Made by a program: the position numbers and the translations under genes | The notes under the pieces: model-generated | Database searches by the model: none | Told to the model about the DNA's origin: nothing | What the model saw: the letters and a program-made list of their open reading frames with translations, nothing else | Shown here: positions 1-8,499 of the stretch, in pieces | Numbering within the stretch: the stretch's first letter is position 1 | Layout of the letters: each line of letters begins with the position of its first letter | Assembly: GCF_018760785.1 (NCBI RefSeq) | Contig: NZ_JAHHZO010000003.1 | Location: 434,001-498,000, forward strand | Source of the DNA: Rhizobium sp. CSW-27 | GTDB taxonomy: Bacteria; Pseudomonadota; Alphaproteobacteria; Rhizobiales; Rhizobiaceae | Direction: 5' to 3' | DNA: 64,000 nucleotides

Positions 1-677
1 ATGGCATTGACCACATGGGTGAGCGGCACGGTGACGACGAGATAGAAGATGCCGGCCAGCAGCAGCGGCGAAAGATTGCCTGTTACCACCGCCTGATCCT
101 GTCCGACGCGAAAGATCTCGCGCTCGGAGGCCAGCAGGCCGAGAAAGTAGACGAGACTCGAATCCTTCACATTGCCGATGAACTGGTTGACGAGGGCCGG
201 CAGAACCCGACGCACGCCCTGCGGCACCACGATCAGCCGCATGCCCTGCCCATAGCTCATCGAGAGCGCCCGGCAGGCCTCCATCTGGCCGCGATCGACA
301 CTCTGGATGCCGGACCGGAAGATCTCGCCGATATAGGCGCCGGCAATCAGGCTGAGCGCGAGGATGCCCAGCGGATAGGGAGACGGCCCGAACAGTTCGC
401 GCCCGATGCGCGCAAAACCCTGGCCGATCAGCAGGATGGTGACGATGGCCGGAAGGCCGCGAAAGATGTCGGTATAGAGCCGCGCCGGAATGCGCAGCCA
501 GGGCGAGCGCGAAATACCCATGATCGCCAGCACCATGCCGATGATGACGCCCAGCACCGTGGAGGCCGATGCGAGGATCAGCGTGTTCTTCAGGCCGACC
601 GTGATCATGGTCGGCAGCACTTCGGCCATCGCATTCCAGTCCAGGAAGCTGCGACGCAGATTTTCAAGCCAGTTCAT
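1..677 (-). CDS. Polar amino-acid ABC importer permease (HisM/GlnP type), 3' end outside window
   Basis: This is an inner-membrane permease of a polar amino-acid importer. About 225 residues are visible and the C-terminus lies beyond the left edge. The start is the ATG at 677-675, preceded by an AAGGGACC-like ribosome site. The sequence has several hydrophobic segments and a cytoplasmic loop near residues 135-170 (EACRALSMSYGQGMRLIVVPQ), the EAA-type signature that docks the ATPase. It lies 60 nt downstream of the periplasmic binding-protein gene on the same strand, so the two are probably cotranscribed. The ATPase is not in the window. The substrate cannot be read from the sequence, although the family typically handles glutamate, glutamine, histidine or related compounds. 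Confidence 0.88.
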   Translation of the reverse strand, partial: MNWLENLRRSFLDWNAMAEVLPTMITVGLKNTLILASASTVLGVIIGMVLAIMGISRSPWLRIPARLYTDIFRGLPAIVTILLIGQGFARIGRELFGPSPYPLGILALSLIAGAYIGEIFRSGIQSVDRGQMEACRALSMSYGQGMRLIVVPQGVRRVLPALVNQFIGNVKDSSLVYFLGLLASEREIFRVGQDQAVVTGNLSPLLLAGIFYLVVTVPLTHVVNA

Positions 678-737
678 CAGAAGGTCCCTTGAGAGAAGGA
701 CCGGCCCGACGGCAGGCGCCGGACCGGCAAGGCGGCA

Positions 738-1574
738 TCACGGCTTGGGAAGATAGGCCGCCGGCATCGGCGTGCCGGGGAACCACTTTTCGTGCAGCTT
801 CTTCCAGGTGCCGTCCTGCATGGCTTCGTGCAGACCCTTGTTCAGCGCCTCGCGCAGCGCATCATTGCCCTTGCGCACAACGAAGCCGGCCGGCGCATCG
901 AAGCTCGGGATATTGATCGCCACCTTCAGGGCGGGATAGCGGCCGGCATAATCCTTGGCTGCCTCGTAATCGAGGAAGTGGGCATCCACCGTACCGTTAT
1001 TGAGGGCGGAAATGGCGGAATTGTTGTCCGGGAACTTGACCAGATCGGCGCCGGTGAAATTCTTCTCCGCGTAGATTTCCTGCAGCGTGCCCTGCACGAC
1101 CCCAAGACGCTTGCCCTTGAGGGCGGCTGCGTCACTGATGCCCGTCTCCGGCGTCAGAACGGTGAGGAAGCCAGCAAGGTAGCCGTCCGAGAAATCGACG
1201 GTCTGCTTGCGCTTGTCGGTCGTGCCGATTGCGGCGGCCGCCACGTCAAAGCGGCCATTGGCGACCGACGGCATGAGTGCGGAGAATTCCTGGCCGGTGA
1301 AGATCACCTGATCCTTCTTGAAGCCGAGACGCCCGGCGACATTCAGGAAAAGCTCGATGTCGAAGCCGGTGAAGGTGCCGTCGGCCGTGGTGAAGGCATA
1401 GGGCTTGGCATCCCCCATCGTGCCGACGCTGATGACGGCGGGATCGATGAGGCCGAGCGGGTTGTCCTTGGCATGGCTCGCCGGTGCGGTGCCTGCCAGC
1501 ATGCCGAGCGCCAGCATGACTGCCGCGACCTGCAGGCGGGCGAAGAGGGCGGTAAAAGCTTTTTTCATGCGCAT
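738..1574 (-). CDS. Amino-acid ABC transporter periplasmic binding protein
   Basis: A family 3 solute-binding protein of about 278 residues that captures an amino acid in the periplasm for the adjacent permease. The reading frame stays open up to 1742, but the start is placed at 1574. An AGAGGAG ribosome site lies about 11 nt upstream there, and the N-terminus becomes MRMKKAF followed by a hydrophobic stretch and an AxA-like cleavage region (ASHAKD), a normal Sec signal peptide. The mature part carries typical family phrases such as [25 protein letters not shown] and [10 protein letters not shown]. The longer start would put coding sequence over the palindromic operators. It is probably controlled by the divergent LacI-family regulator. 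Confidence 0.9.
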   Translation of the reverse strand: MRMKKAFTALFARLQVAAVMLALGMLAGTAPASHAKDNPLGLIDPAVISVGTMGDAKPYAFTTADGTFTGFDIELFLNVAGRLGFKKDQVIFTGQEFSALMPSVANGRFDVAAAAIGTTDKRKQTVDFSDGYLAGFLTVLTPETGISDAAALKGKRLGVVQGTLQEIYAEKNFTGADLVKFPDNNSAISALNNGTVDAHFLDYEAAKDYAGRYPALKVAINIPSFDAPAGFVVRKGNDALREALNKGLHEAMQDGTWKKLHEKWFPGTPMPAAYLPKP

Positions 1575-1700
1575 TGCGTTCGTCTCCTCTGGTGGTGTTC
1601 TTGAGCTGCATTCGAGGCACACCGGCACGAGTCCGACCGACGGCAGGAGCCGCAGATCGGGCCGAGGCAGTGAGCGTACCGGATCGTGTCTTTTATTATT

Positions 1701-1734
1701 GAGACCGGTCTCTTTACGCATTGAGACCGGTCTC
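1701..1734. promoter_or_regulatory. Tandem LacI-type operators
   Basis: The perfect 12-bp palindrome GAGACCGGTCTC occurs twice, at 1701-1712 and 1723-1734, with centres 22 bp apart (about two helical turns). A palindrome with a central CG is the usual form of a LacI/GalR-family operator. Both copies lie between the divergent importer genes and the LacI-family regulator, so autoregulation plus repression of the importer is the simplest reading (inference). Confidence 0.7.
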
Positions 1735-1742
1735 TTTAACAT

Positions 1743-1771
1743 TTGTCAAGAGACAACTTGGCATTTGCCAA
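1743..1771. promoter_or_regulatory. Two further inverted repeats in the lacI-family promoter
   Basis: TTGTC-AAGA-GACAA (1743-1756) and TTGGCA-TT-TGCCAA (1758-1771) are perfect inverted repeats lying between the tandem palindromes and the regulator start at 1802. They do not match the 12-bp palindromes, so a second regulator may bind here. The assignment as binding sites is inferred from symmetry and position only. Confidence 0.4.
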
Positions 1772-1801
1772 TCATTGGCATCTCTTGTAAGGCTACCGCT
1801 C

Positions 1802-2896
1802 ATGGACCCGACCCCGCCCCGGAACAGCTCCGTCACAGTGGCCGATGTCGCACGCATGGCGGGCGTCTCGAAGGCAACGGCCGCACGCGTCCTGGGTGGC
1901 TACGGAACCGTCAGCGACCGGGTGCGCGACGCCGTGACCCTTGCCGCGCGCAACCTGAACTATCGGCCGAACGAGCTGGCCCGTTCGATGACGACCGGCC
2001 GCTCCGGCACGATCGGCGTGGTGGTCGGAGACATCGAGAACCCATTCTTCAGCCTGGCGGTCAGAGGCATCACCGACATTGCCCGGCAGGCGGGCTTCAC
2101 CGTCATCCTCACCAATTCCGGTGAGAACACCGAGACGGAGAAAGCCGCGATCCGCACCCTGCTTGCCAAGCGCGTGGACGGACTGATCGTTTCGCCGGCG
2201 AAGGAAAGCGATGTCGATCATCTAAAGGACGCGATCCGCTCCGGTTGCCCGATGGTGCTGCTCGACCGCGGCAGCAGGGCGCTGGGCGTCGACACGGTCG
2301 TGGCCGATGACGGCCAGGCGGCCGAGGGCATCACGCGCCGGCTGATTGCCGGCGGCCATCGGCGCATTGCCTATCTCACCGCCTGCGATACGCCGGACCA
2401 TTGCTTCCGCACCTCCTCCGACATCAGCACCGGTTCGGTGCGCAGGCGCATCGAAGGCTTTCTGCGCGCCTGTCGCGAAGCGGGTCTCGCGGGAATGGAG
2501 GCGTGGGTACGGCTCGGCGCGCTGGCGCCGGAGGAGACACAGCGGATCGCCACCGCCATGCTGACTGCCAAACACGCTCCGACGGCCATCATCGCCTCTG
2601 ACAGCGTGATCGGACTCGATGTCTTCAAGGTCTGCCGCACGCTTGGCCTCGACATTCCTCGGGACCTGTCGCTTGTCTCGTTTCATGATGCGGACTGGAC
2701 AGCGGTGACGACCCCGCCCGTCACCGTCGTGCGCCAGCCGGTCTATCAGCTCGGCGAAACGGCAGCCAGGCTGCTGGTCGAGCGGCTGAACGGCGACGGC
2801 GGCCCGGCAAGCCGCGTCGTGTTGCAGACCGAACTCGTCGAACGCGCCTCCGTCGCCGATCTCTCCACGGAAGAGATGCCTAGGGCTTCGGAATGA
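1802..2896 (+). CDS. LacI/GalR-family transcriptional regulator
   Basis: A 364-residue repressor-type regulator. Residues 13-65 form the LacI helix-turn-helix and hinge (VTVADVARMAGVSKATAARVL, then LNYRPNELARSM), with the typical DIENPFF motif near residue 81 opening the sugar-binding-like effector domain. The ATG at 1802 is chosen because an upstream in-frame start at 1721 would lie over the palindromic operators. It is divergent from the amino-acid importer and overlaps the cupin gene tail-to-tail by 17 bp. LacI-family control of an amino-acid importer is less usual than control of sugar genes; the effector is unknown. Confidence 0.92.
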   Translation: MDPTPPRNSSVTVADVARMAGVSKATAARVLGGYGTVSDRVRDAVTLAARNLNYRPNELARSMTTGRSGTIGVVVGDIENPFFSLAVRGITDIARQAGFTVILTNSGENTETEKAAIRTLLAKRVDGLIVSPAKESDVDHLKDAIRSGCPMVLLDRGSRALGVDTVVADDGQAAEGITRRLIAGGHRRIAYLTACDTPDHCFRTSSDISTGSVRRRIEGFLRACREAGLAGMEAWVRLGALAPEETQRIATAMLTAKHAPTAIIASDSVIGLDVFKVCRTLGLDIPRDLSLVSFHDADWTAVTTPPVTVVRQPVYQLGETAARLLVERLNGDGGPASRVVLQTELVERASVADLSTEEMPRASE

Positions 2897-3227
2897 CGGT
2901 GGCCAGCTTGCGGAACGGCGAGAGGATTTCGAGGCGGCTGGGCACGCCTCGACCGATGCTGACGATTGCACCGGGACCGATCGTCACGGGTGCTGCATCC
3001 GCCTGCGAATAGATCGCCTCGCCTTCAACGACGACGAAGGTTTCCTCAAGATCGCGGCCTGGATAGGTGTAGATGCCGGGCTCCGCCTTCCATACGGCGA
3101 CGATCGTGCCGTTGTCCACCGGATCCTGCCAGATCAGGCGGCGGTAGGACCCGCTGTCACGACCCTCTGCAGGCATGGCGGGCGTCAGGTCGATGTCATC
3201 GGCGATGTTGTAGATCGGCATGGTCAT
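2880..3227 (-). CDS. Cupin-domain protein (DUF861/Cupin_3-like)
   Basis: A small single-domain cupin of 115 residues. The start at 3227 is set by an AAGGAGA site just upstream; the frame continues open to 3293. The core contains VWKAEPGIYTYPGRDLEETFVVVEGEA and a later GPGAIVSIGRGVPSRLEI stretch, matching Cupin_3 proteins (the ureidoglycine aminohydrolase/DUF861 type). Members often accompany amino-acid oxidase or transport operons. It lies at the 3' end of the peptide-importer operon after a frameshifted FAD oxidoreductase. A catalytic role is not demonstrated; it may be an enzyme or a ligand-binding accessory. Confidence 0.8.
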   Translation of the reverse strand: MTMPIYNIADDIDLTPAMPAEGRDSGSYRRLIWQDPVDNGTIVAVWKAEPGIYTYPGRDLEETFVVVEGEAIYSQADAAPVTIGPGAIVSIGRGVPSRLEILSPFRKLATVIPKP

Positions 3228-3285
3228 GGCAGTCTCCTTGGGGTTCATGAAGGCGCGCATCGGTCGCACGTCTGGACGCATGAGG

Positions 3286-4612
3286 TCAGGCATGTGGCGG
3301 CAGGGGCGCGCCGGAAAGGCGGGTGACGAAATTGTCGCGCAGACGGTGGTAGCGCAGCGTCAGCGCCGGGCCGAAGGTCATGTAGAAGGGCGCTGCCTTC
3401 AGGGGCTCCAGCTTCAGCGCCAGTTCGCATTCCGGTCTGCCCAGCGCCCATTCCGACAGGATGGAGCCCAGCATGGAACCGGTCGGCACGCCGCGTCCGG
3501 AAAGTCCGGTCAGCGCCACCACGCCGGGTGCAAGATCATAGAAGCGCGGCACGGTGCGATACTGCATGTCGAGTTCGCCGAACCAGACATAGTCCCAGCG
3601 GATCTCCTCGCGGATATCAGGATGCAGCCATTTTCAGCCGCTCGCTCATCACTTGCCGCGTATAGGCCATGTCGCGTCCACGCCGTCCCATGGGGAACAT
3701 CGAGGCGACGATGCGGCCCTCGGCGTTGTATTTGTAGACATAGATATCGCCGCGACCATCGTGGATCGTGGTGTTGTTCGGCAGCACGCGGGCGCGCGTC
3801 TCCGGCGACAGCACCTGGGTGGCAGCCACGAAGACGCGCTGGATCTTGAAGGTGCGGTCGAGTTTCGGCCAGCCGCCGACGGTATAGGCGCCGGTCGTGA
3901 AGATCACCTTGTCGGCGATCACATGGCCCGCGGCGGCTGCAACCCTCCAGCCGCCACCCGCATCACGCTCGCAGGAGGTCGCGGCCGAGCCCGTGAACAA
4001 CTTTGCGCCTTCCTGAAGAACGGCACGCGCCAGCCCCCGCGCATAGCCGAGCGGATTGAGATGCCCCGCCTCCTCATGAAACCAGCCGCCGTGAAAGCGG
4101 GGGCTGCCGGTGAGATCGGCCACTTCGTCGCGATCGATGAAGCGGGTGCGCGCACCGACGGCATTATAGGTTTCGACCTTCTGACGGATCGTGTCGAGGG
4201 CGCGTCGGTGCGGAGCGCCCATCACATAGCCGTTCTGAACCCATTCGCAGTCGATCTGGTAGTCGCGGATCATGGTCGCGACGCGATCATTGGCGCGCGT
4301 CTGCCGCTCGATCAGCCGTTCCGCCCAGGGCTCGCCCAGCATCCGCCTGAGCTCCGGCAGGCTGTAATGGGTGAAGGTGGGCGTGCAATGGCCGGCATTA
4401 CGGCCCGAACCGCCGAAGCCCGCCTCCTCGCGTTCCAGGACAACGACATTGACACCGGCCCTTGCCAGCTCCAGTGCCGTCGTGAGCCCCGTATAGCCGG
4501 CACCGACGATGCAGACATCGGCCCGAACGCTGCCTTGAAGCCGTTCGGTGTTCGGGGCCGGCGCGGCGGTCGCATACCAGAGGGTGATATCGAAGGGGGA
4601 AAAGACGGTCAT
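3286..4612 (-). pseudogene. FAD-dependent amino-acid oxidoreductase (DAO/PuuB-like), frameshifted
   Basis: The reading frame starts at 4612 (ribosome site GGGAGGG) and encodes a DAO-family flavoenzyme with the dinucleotide motif VGAGYTG near residue 36 and a GFGGSGRNAGH segment. It stops early at 3617, while the expected C-terminus continues in another frame to 3286 (RIREEIRWDYV region, then LTGLSGRGVPTG). Removing one base from the TTTT run at 3631-3634 restores MSERLKWLHPDIREEI and a single protein of about 440 residues, a normal family length. This is therefore a recent frameshift or a sequencing error. Family members oxidise secondary or D-amino acids or gamma-glutamylputrescine; the substrate here is not known. 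Confidence 0.85.
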
Positions 4613-4624
4613 GGCACCCTCCCC

Positions 4625-5515
4625 TCAGTTCAGGTCGCTGCGGGCGTCGAGCGCATCGCGCAGGCCATCGCCGATGAAGTTGAAGCTGGTGACCGCAAGA
4701 GTGATTGCCACCCCCGGCACGATGGCGAGCCAGGGTGCCTTGTCGAGATATTGCTGGGCGCCGTTCAGCATGTTGCCCCAGCTCGGCAGCGGCGGCTGAA
4801 TGCCATAGCCGAGAAAGCTGATATAGGCTTCCAGCAGGATGGCGCGCGCCACCGTCAGCGTGGCCGCCACGATGATCGGGCCAACCGCATTGGGCAGGAT
4901 CTCCCGGAACATGATCCAGGCGTTCGGAAGCCCCAGCATGCGCGCGGCCAGAACGAAATCGCGCTCACGCAGCGAGCGCACCTCCGCCTCCACCAGCCGG
5001 GCAATTTCCATCCAGCTGGTAACCGCGATGATCACCGTGATCATGAAGGGGCTCGGCTTGATGAAAGCGGCGAGCGCCAGAAGCAGAAAGATGCTCGGGA
5101 AGGACAGAAACGCATCGACGAAGCGCATCAGCACCGCACCGAGGCGCCCGCCGTAATAGCCGGCCACCACGCCGATCACCGTGCCGATCAGCGTCGAGAG
5201 CACCATGGCGAAAAAGCCGACCAGCAGCGAAATGCGACCGGCGTTGAACAGACGCGCCGCGATATCCCTGCCCAGCGGATCGGTGCCGAAGATATGCGCA
5301 CCGGTGAGCGGCGGCGCAAAGCGGGCGCGAAGATCGATGAAGAGCTCGTCATAGGGCAGAAGATGCGGACCGACGACGCAGGCGAAGATCATGATCGAGA
5401 TCATCACGAGGCCGAGGACGGCGAGCCGGTGGCGCATGAAGCGCCGGATCGTGCGGCTGCGCCACCAGTGGGTGCCGGCGACGGCGGCGGAAGGGGAGAG
5501 CATTGCGGCAGACAT
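4625..5515 (-). CDS. Peptide/nickel-type ABC importer permease (DppC/OppC family)
   Basis: A 296-residue inner-membrane permease. An N-terminal OppC_N-like region (RRFMRHRLAVLGLVMI) is followed by the motif GTDPLGRDIAARLF near residue 97, characteristic of DppC/OppC, and about six membrane segments. The EAA loop reads EAEVRSLRERDFVLAARMLG. An AAAGGAT-like ribosome site precedes the start. It lies between the DppB-type permease and the frameshifted oxidoreductase on the same strand, in one operon with the binding protein. Substrates of this importer class range from peptides to opines, glutathione and sugars, so substrate assignment is open. Confidence 0.93.
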   Translation of the reverse strand: MSAAMLSPSAAVAGTHWWRSRTIRRFMRHRLAVLGLVMISIMIFACVVGPHLLPYDELFIDLRARFAPPLTGAHIFGTDPLGRDIAARLFNAGRISLLVGFFAMVLSTLIGTVIGVVAGYYGGRLGAVLMRFVDAFLSFPSIFLLLALAAFIKPSPFMITVIIAVTSWMEIARLVEAEVRSLRERDFVLAARMLGLPNAWIMFREILPNAVGPIIVAATLTVARAILLEAYISFLGYGIQPPLPSWGNMLNGAQQYLDKAPWLAIVPGVAITLAVTSFNFIGDGLRDALDARSDLN

Positions 5516-5556
5516 GGTCTATCCTTTCGGGAACGACGGCTGTTGCGGGCACGGCA

Positions 5557-6507
5557 TCATCCGAGCCGGATGCGGGGATCAACGAGAGCGACCAGAAGGT
5601 CGGCAATCAGGCTGCCGAGCAGCACAAGGATGGCGGAAAACATCAAAAGCCCCATCACGACCGGGTAATCGTGATAGCCGAGACTATCGAGGAAGAGCCG
5701 CCCCATGCCGGGCCAGGTAAAGACCGTCTCGGTCACCAGTGCACCGCCGAGAATGGTCGGCAGCTGCAGGCCGGCAAGCGTTATCATCGGCAAGAGCGCA
5801 TTGCCCACCACATGCTTCATCAGAACCCGGCGTGGCGTTAGCCCCTTGGCGCGGGCGGTGCGCACGAAATCCTGGTTGATCACATCAAGCGTCGCGGTGC
5901 GCATGTATCGGCTCCACACGGCAATATTGACGAGCGCCAGAACGAGGCTCGGCATGACCAGGTGGATGGCATAGTCGTAAAGGGACTGATCGCCGATCGT
6001 GTACATATTGCCGGCCGGCAGCCATTTTAGCTTCAGCGCAAAGACATAGATGGCGACGAGACCGAACCAGAAGGTCGGGATCGACAGTGCCACCATGGCG
6101 CCCACCGTCGCGGTGTAGTCGAACAGCGAGTAGCGCTTCGTCGCGCCCTTGATGCCGATCCAGGTGCCGATCAGGATCGAGACCAGTGTCGAGGAGACCA
6201 TCAGCAGCAGCGTTGCGAACAGATGCCCGGAAATGATGTCGAGCACGGGTCGCTGGTCGCGGTAGGATTTGCCCCAGTCTCCCTGCAGCAGGCGCCAGAC
6301 CCAGTCGAGATACTGGATGGGCAAGGGCCGATCGAGTCCCATCTGATGGGCGATGCGATCGAGCGCCTCGCGCGTCATGCCGGGGGTCAGGGCGAACTGC
6401 GACAACGGCCCGCCGGGCGCAAGATTGAGGATCGCAAAGCCGATAATCGACACCAGCACCAGCAGGATGAGGCTCTGCCAGAGGCGATTGAGAAGATAGG
6501 CGAACAT
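5557..6507 (-). CDS. Peptide-type ABC importer permease (DppB/OppB family)
   Basis: A 316-residue permease that should pair with the DppC-type protein encoded 41 nt downstream. It begins with the typical MFAYLLNRLWQSLILLVLVSII first membrane helix and has the family periplasmic region PGMTREALDRIAHQMGLDRP. The EAA-type loop DFVRTARAKGLTPRRVLMKH lies near residue 215. Length and topology are normal for DppB. A 187-nt gap, including a strong hairpin, separates it from the binding-protein gene upstream, which may set a lower expression level for the permeases. Confidence 0.93.
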   Translation of the reverse strand: MFAYLLNRLWQSLILLVLVSIIGFAILNLAPGGPLSQFALTPGMTREALDRIAHQMGLDRPLPIQYLDWVWRLLQGDWGKSYRDQRPVLDIISGHLFATLLLMVSSTLVSILIGTWIGIKGATKRYSLFDYTATVGAMVALSIPTFWFGLVAIYVFALKLKWLPAGNMYTIGDQSLYDYAIHLVMPSLVLALVNIAVWSRYMRTATLDVINQDFVRTARAKGLTPRRVLMKHVVGNALLPMITLAGLQLPTILGGALVTETVFTWPGMGRLFLDSLGYHDYPVVMGLLMFSAILVLLGSLIADLLVALVDPRIRLG

Positions 6508-6648
6508 ACAGGGTCAGCTCCGGTTCGACCCGAGGCGCGTTCCAGAAGAAACGGGTCTCGGGCAGGCCTTCGGGATCGTCGGCGACGGCCGGCGTCAGAC
6601 ACGCCCCCTGCGGAGCCCGCCTTCCTATCCGGTCGTCGCGACGCGACG

Positions 6649-6684
6649 GGCCGGGCCTGGATGCGCGTTTGCCTTGGCCCGGCC
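6649..6684 (-). other. Intercistronic hairpin between binding protein and permease genes
   Basis: GGCCGGGCC (6649-6657) and GGCCCGGCC (6676-6684) form a perfect 9-bp stem with an 18-nt loop, starting about 10 nt after the binding-protein stop codon. There is no U-tract, so it is read as an mRNA-stabilising or attenuating stem-loop, as is common between binding-protein and permease genes. Confidence 0.5.
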
Positions 6685-6694
6685 TTTGCTGCGA

Positions 6695-8359
6695 TCAGCT
6701 GAGGCTCCAGCTTCCGACGTTCCAGGTGTCGATGCGAGTGTTGATGTTGAACACGACGTTCTCAACGCCCTGCTTGTGGCCGCGCACCGTGGCATACTGG
6801 AACAGCGGCAGGAACGGCAGTTCCTTGCGCATGATCTCCTGGATCTTCAGATAGGCGGCCTTGCGTTCCTCCGGCACGAACAGGCTGCCGCCCTTGGCCA
6901 GCAATTCGTCCACCTCCTTATTGGCGAATTGCCAGGTGTTCTGGCCGGAACCGCCCTTGGCCGGGCTGGAGGTCGAGCGGAAGAAATCCGACGTATCGGG
7001 ATCGGGGCCGGTCAGGAAGTCGAGGCCGACGATCACGGTATCGAACTGCGACAGCATCCAGTAATCGCCCCACATGACGGCCGGCGGAAGGTTGGAAATG
7101 GTCATCTCCACGCCCAGTTCCTTGAAGGACTGCTGCATGTACTGCTGCACCTGCTCACGAATGTGGTTGCCCGCCGTGGTCGAGCAGGTGAAGGAGAGCT
7201 TCACGCCATCCTTGGCGCGAATGCCGTCCGCTCCCGGCTTCCAGCCGGCCTCATCAAGCAGTTTCTTGGCCTTCTCCATCGAGTATTCGTGCTTCGGCAG
7301 ATCGGGATTATAGTAGAAGGACTGCTGCGGCACATAGCTTTCGGTCGGCGTCGGCAGACCATAATACAGCGCCTCGATGATCGATTGCTTGTCGATGGCG
7401 TGGTAGAGCGCCTCGCGCACCTTCGGGTCCTTGAACTGCGGGCGCTCCATGTTGAAGGTAAAGGATTCGACCGTAGAGCCCGGCACGACCGTCACCACCT
7501 TGCCCGGCAGCGCCTTTGCTTCGTCATAGTGATCGGGCGTGATCCACTGCAGGCCGACGACATCGATGTCACCGGTCTTGAACTGCGTGTACATGACATT
7601 GAGATCCGGCACGTATTTGTAGATCAGCCGCTGCAGGTGCGGGCCATCGGCAAAATAGTCGGCATTGGCCTCGAGCAGGATGTAATCGCCAGCCACGCGC
7701 TCCTTCCACTTGAACGGACCGGTGCCGACCGGCGCATTGTTGTAGGGCGCGGTATTCTTGTCGGCGGCAGCACCCAGGATATGCTTCGGCGTGATGAAGG
7801 TGGAGGCGAGGATGGATGGGTAGGGCGCGAAGGGTTTCTCCATCTTCCAGGTGATCTCGGTGGGCGATACCACGGTCAGATCGCGGACATATTCGTGGCC
7901 GGTCTTGCGCCAGGACCGGAAGTTCGGATCGACCAGCAGTTCGAGCGTGAACTTGACGTCTTCCGCCGTGAAAGGCTTTCCATCATGCCACGTTACGTCA
8001 TCGCGCAGCTTGATCTTCCAGGTGAGACCATCGGCGGAAATGCCGCCATTCTCGACCGTCGGCACCTCGGCAGCGAGCGCTGCGACGAAGGCACCCTTCT
8101 CGTCCACATAGAACAGCGGATCGAAGATGCTGAAGTGGATGCCTTCATCCACCTCGATATGCGGCATGTGCGGGTTGAAGACGGTCGGTTCCTGCGAAAA
8201 GCCGACGGTCAGTTGGCCCTTGGGCGTCTTGGCCTCCTTGGCGAACGCGGCAGAGAGACCGGGAAGGCCACTCAGCACGGCGCCGGATGCGCCGAGCGCG
8301 AGAAGGCCGAGCGCCTGGCGGCGCGTGGTGGCAGTGAACGGCCTGGATTGATCGGACAT
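6695..8359 (-). CDS. Peptide-type ABC importer binding protein (SBP family 5), Tat-exported
   Basis: A 554-residue family 5 solute-binding protein (DppA/OppA type). The start at 8359 is preceded by GGGGAAC. The N-terminus has a twin-arginine pattern, TTRRQALGLLALG, and a hydrophobic stretch ending near AAFAKEA, so export by Tat is likely. Family features include LTWKIKLRDDVTWHDGKPFTAEDVKFT near residue 100 and VREALYHAIDKQSIIEAL in the middle. It is the most upstream component of the importer in this operon, followed by the two permeases; the ATPases are a two-domain fusion encoded further upstream. The neighbouring oxidoreductases suggest an amino-acid-like or imino-acid-like substrate (inference). 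Confidence 0.92.
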   Translation of the reverse strand: MSDQSRPFTATTRRQALGLLALGASGAVLSGLPGLSAAFAKEAKTPKGQLTVGFSQEPTVFNPHMPHIEVDEGIHFSIFDPLFYVDEKGAFVAALAAEVPTVENGGISADGLTWKIKLRDDVTWHDGKPFTAEDVKFTLELLVDPNFRSWRKTGHEYVRDLTVVSPTEITWKMEKPFAPYPSILASTFITPKHILGAAADKNTAPYNNAPVGTGPFKWKERVAGDYILLEANADYFADGPHLQRLIYKYVPDLNVMYTQFKTGDIDVVGLQWITPDHYDEAKALPGKVVTVVPGSTVESFTFNMERPQFKDPKVREALYHAIDKQSIIEALYYGLPTPTESYVPQQSFYYNPDLPKHEYSMEKAKKLLDEAGWKPGADGIRAKDGVKLSFTCSTTAGNHIREQVQQYMQQSFKELGVEMTISNLPPAVMWGDYWMLSQFDTVIVGLDFLTGPDPDTSDFFRSTSSPAKGGSGQNTWQFANKEVDELLAKGGSLFVPEERKAAYLKIQEIMRKELPFLPLFQYATVRGHKQGVENVVFNINTRIDTWNVGSWSLS

Positions 8360-8499
8360 GGTCAGTTCCCCTTTTGTCGATGGATGGTCTTTGATGTCAC
8401 GTCGTTGCATCCGCCTCTGCGGGCGGTAAGCCTCCCGCCGGCAGTCACCTGCCGGTCTGCAAGGGCGACAGGCGGCAGAGCCGCCGGCCACAGGGCGCG

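Noticed and set aside
3653..5668. Open frame of 671 residues on the plus strand
   Set aside because: It is antisense to the frameshifted oxidoreductase and the DppC-type permease, and its sequence is rich in Arg, Gly, His and Asp without motifs, as expected for a shadow frame in GC-rich DNA.
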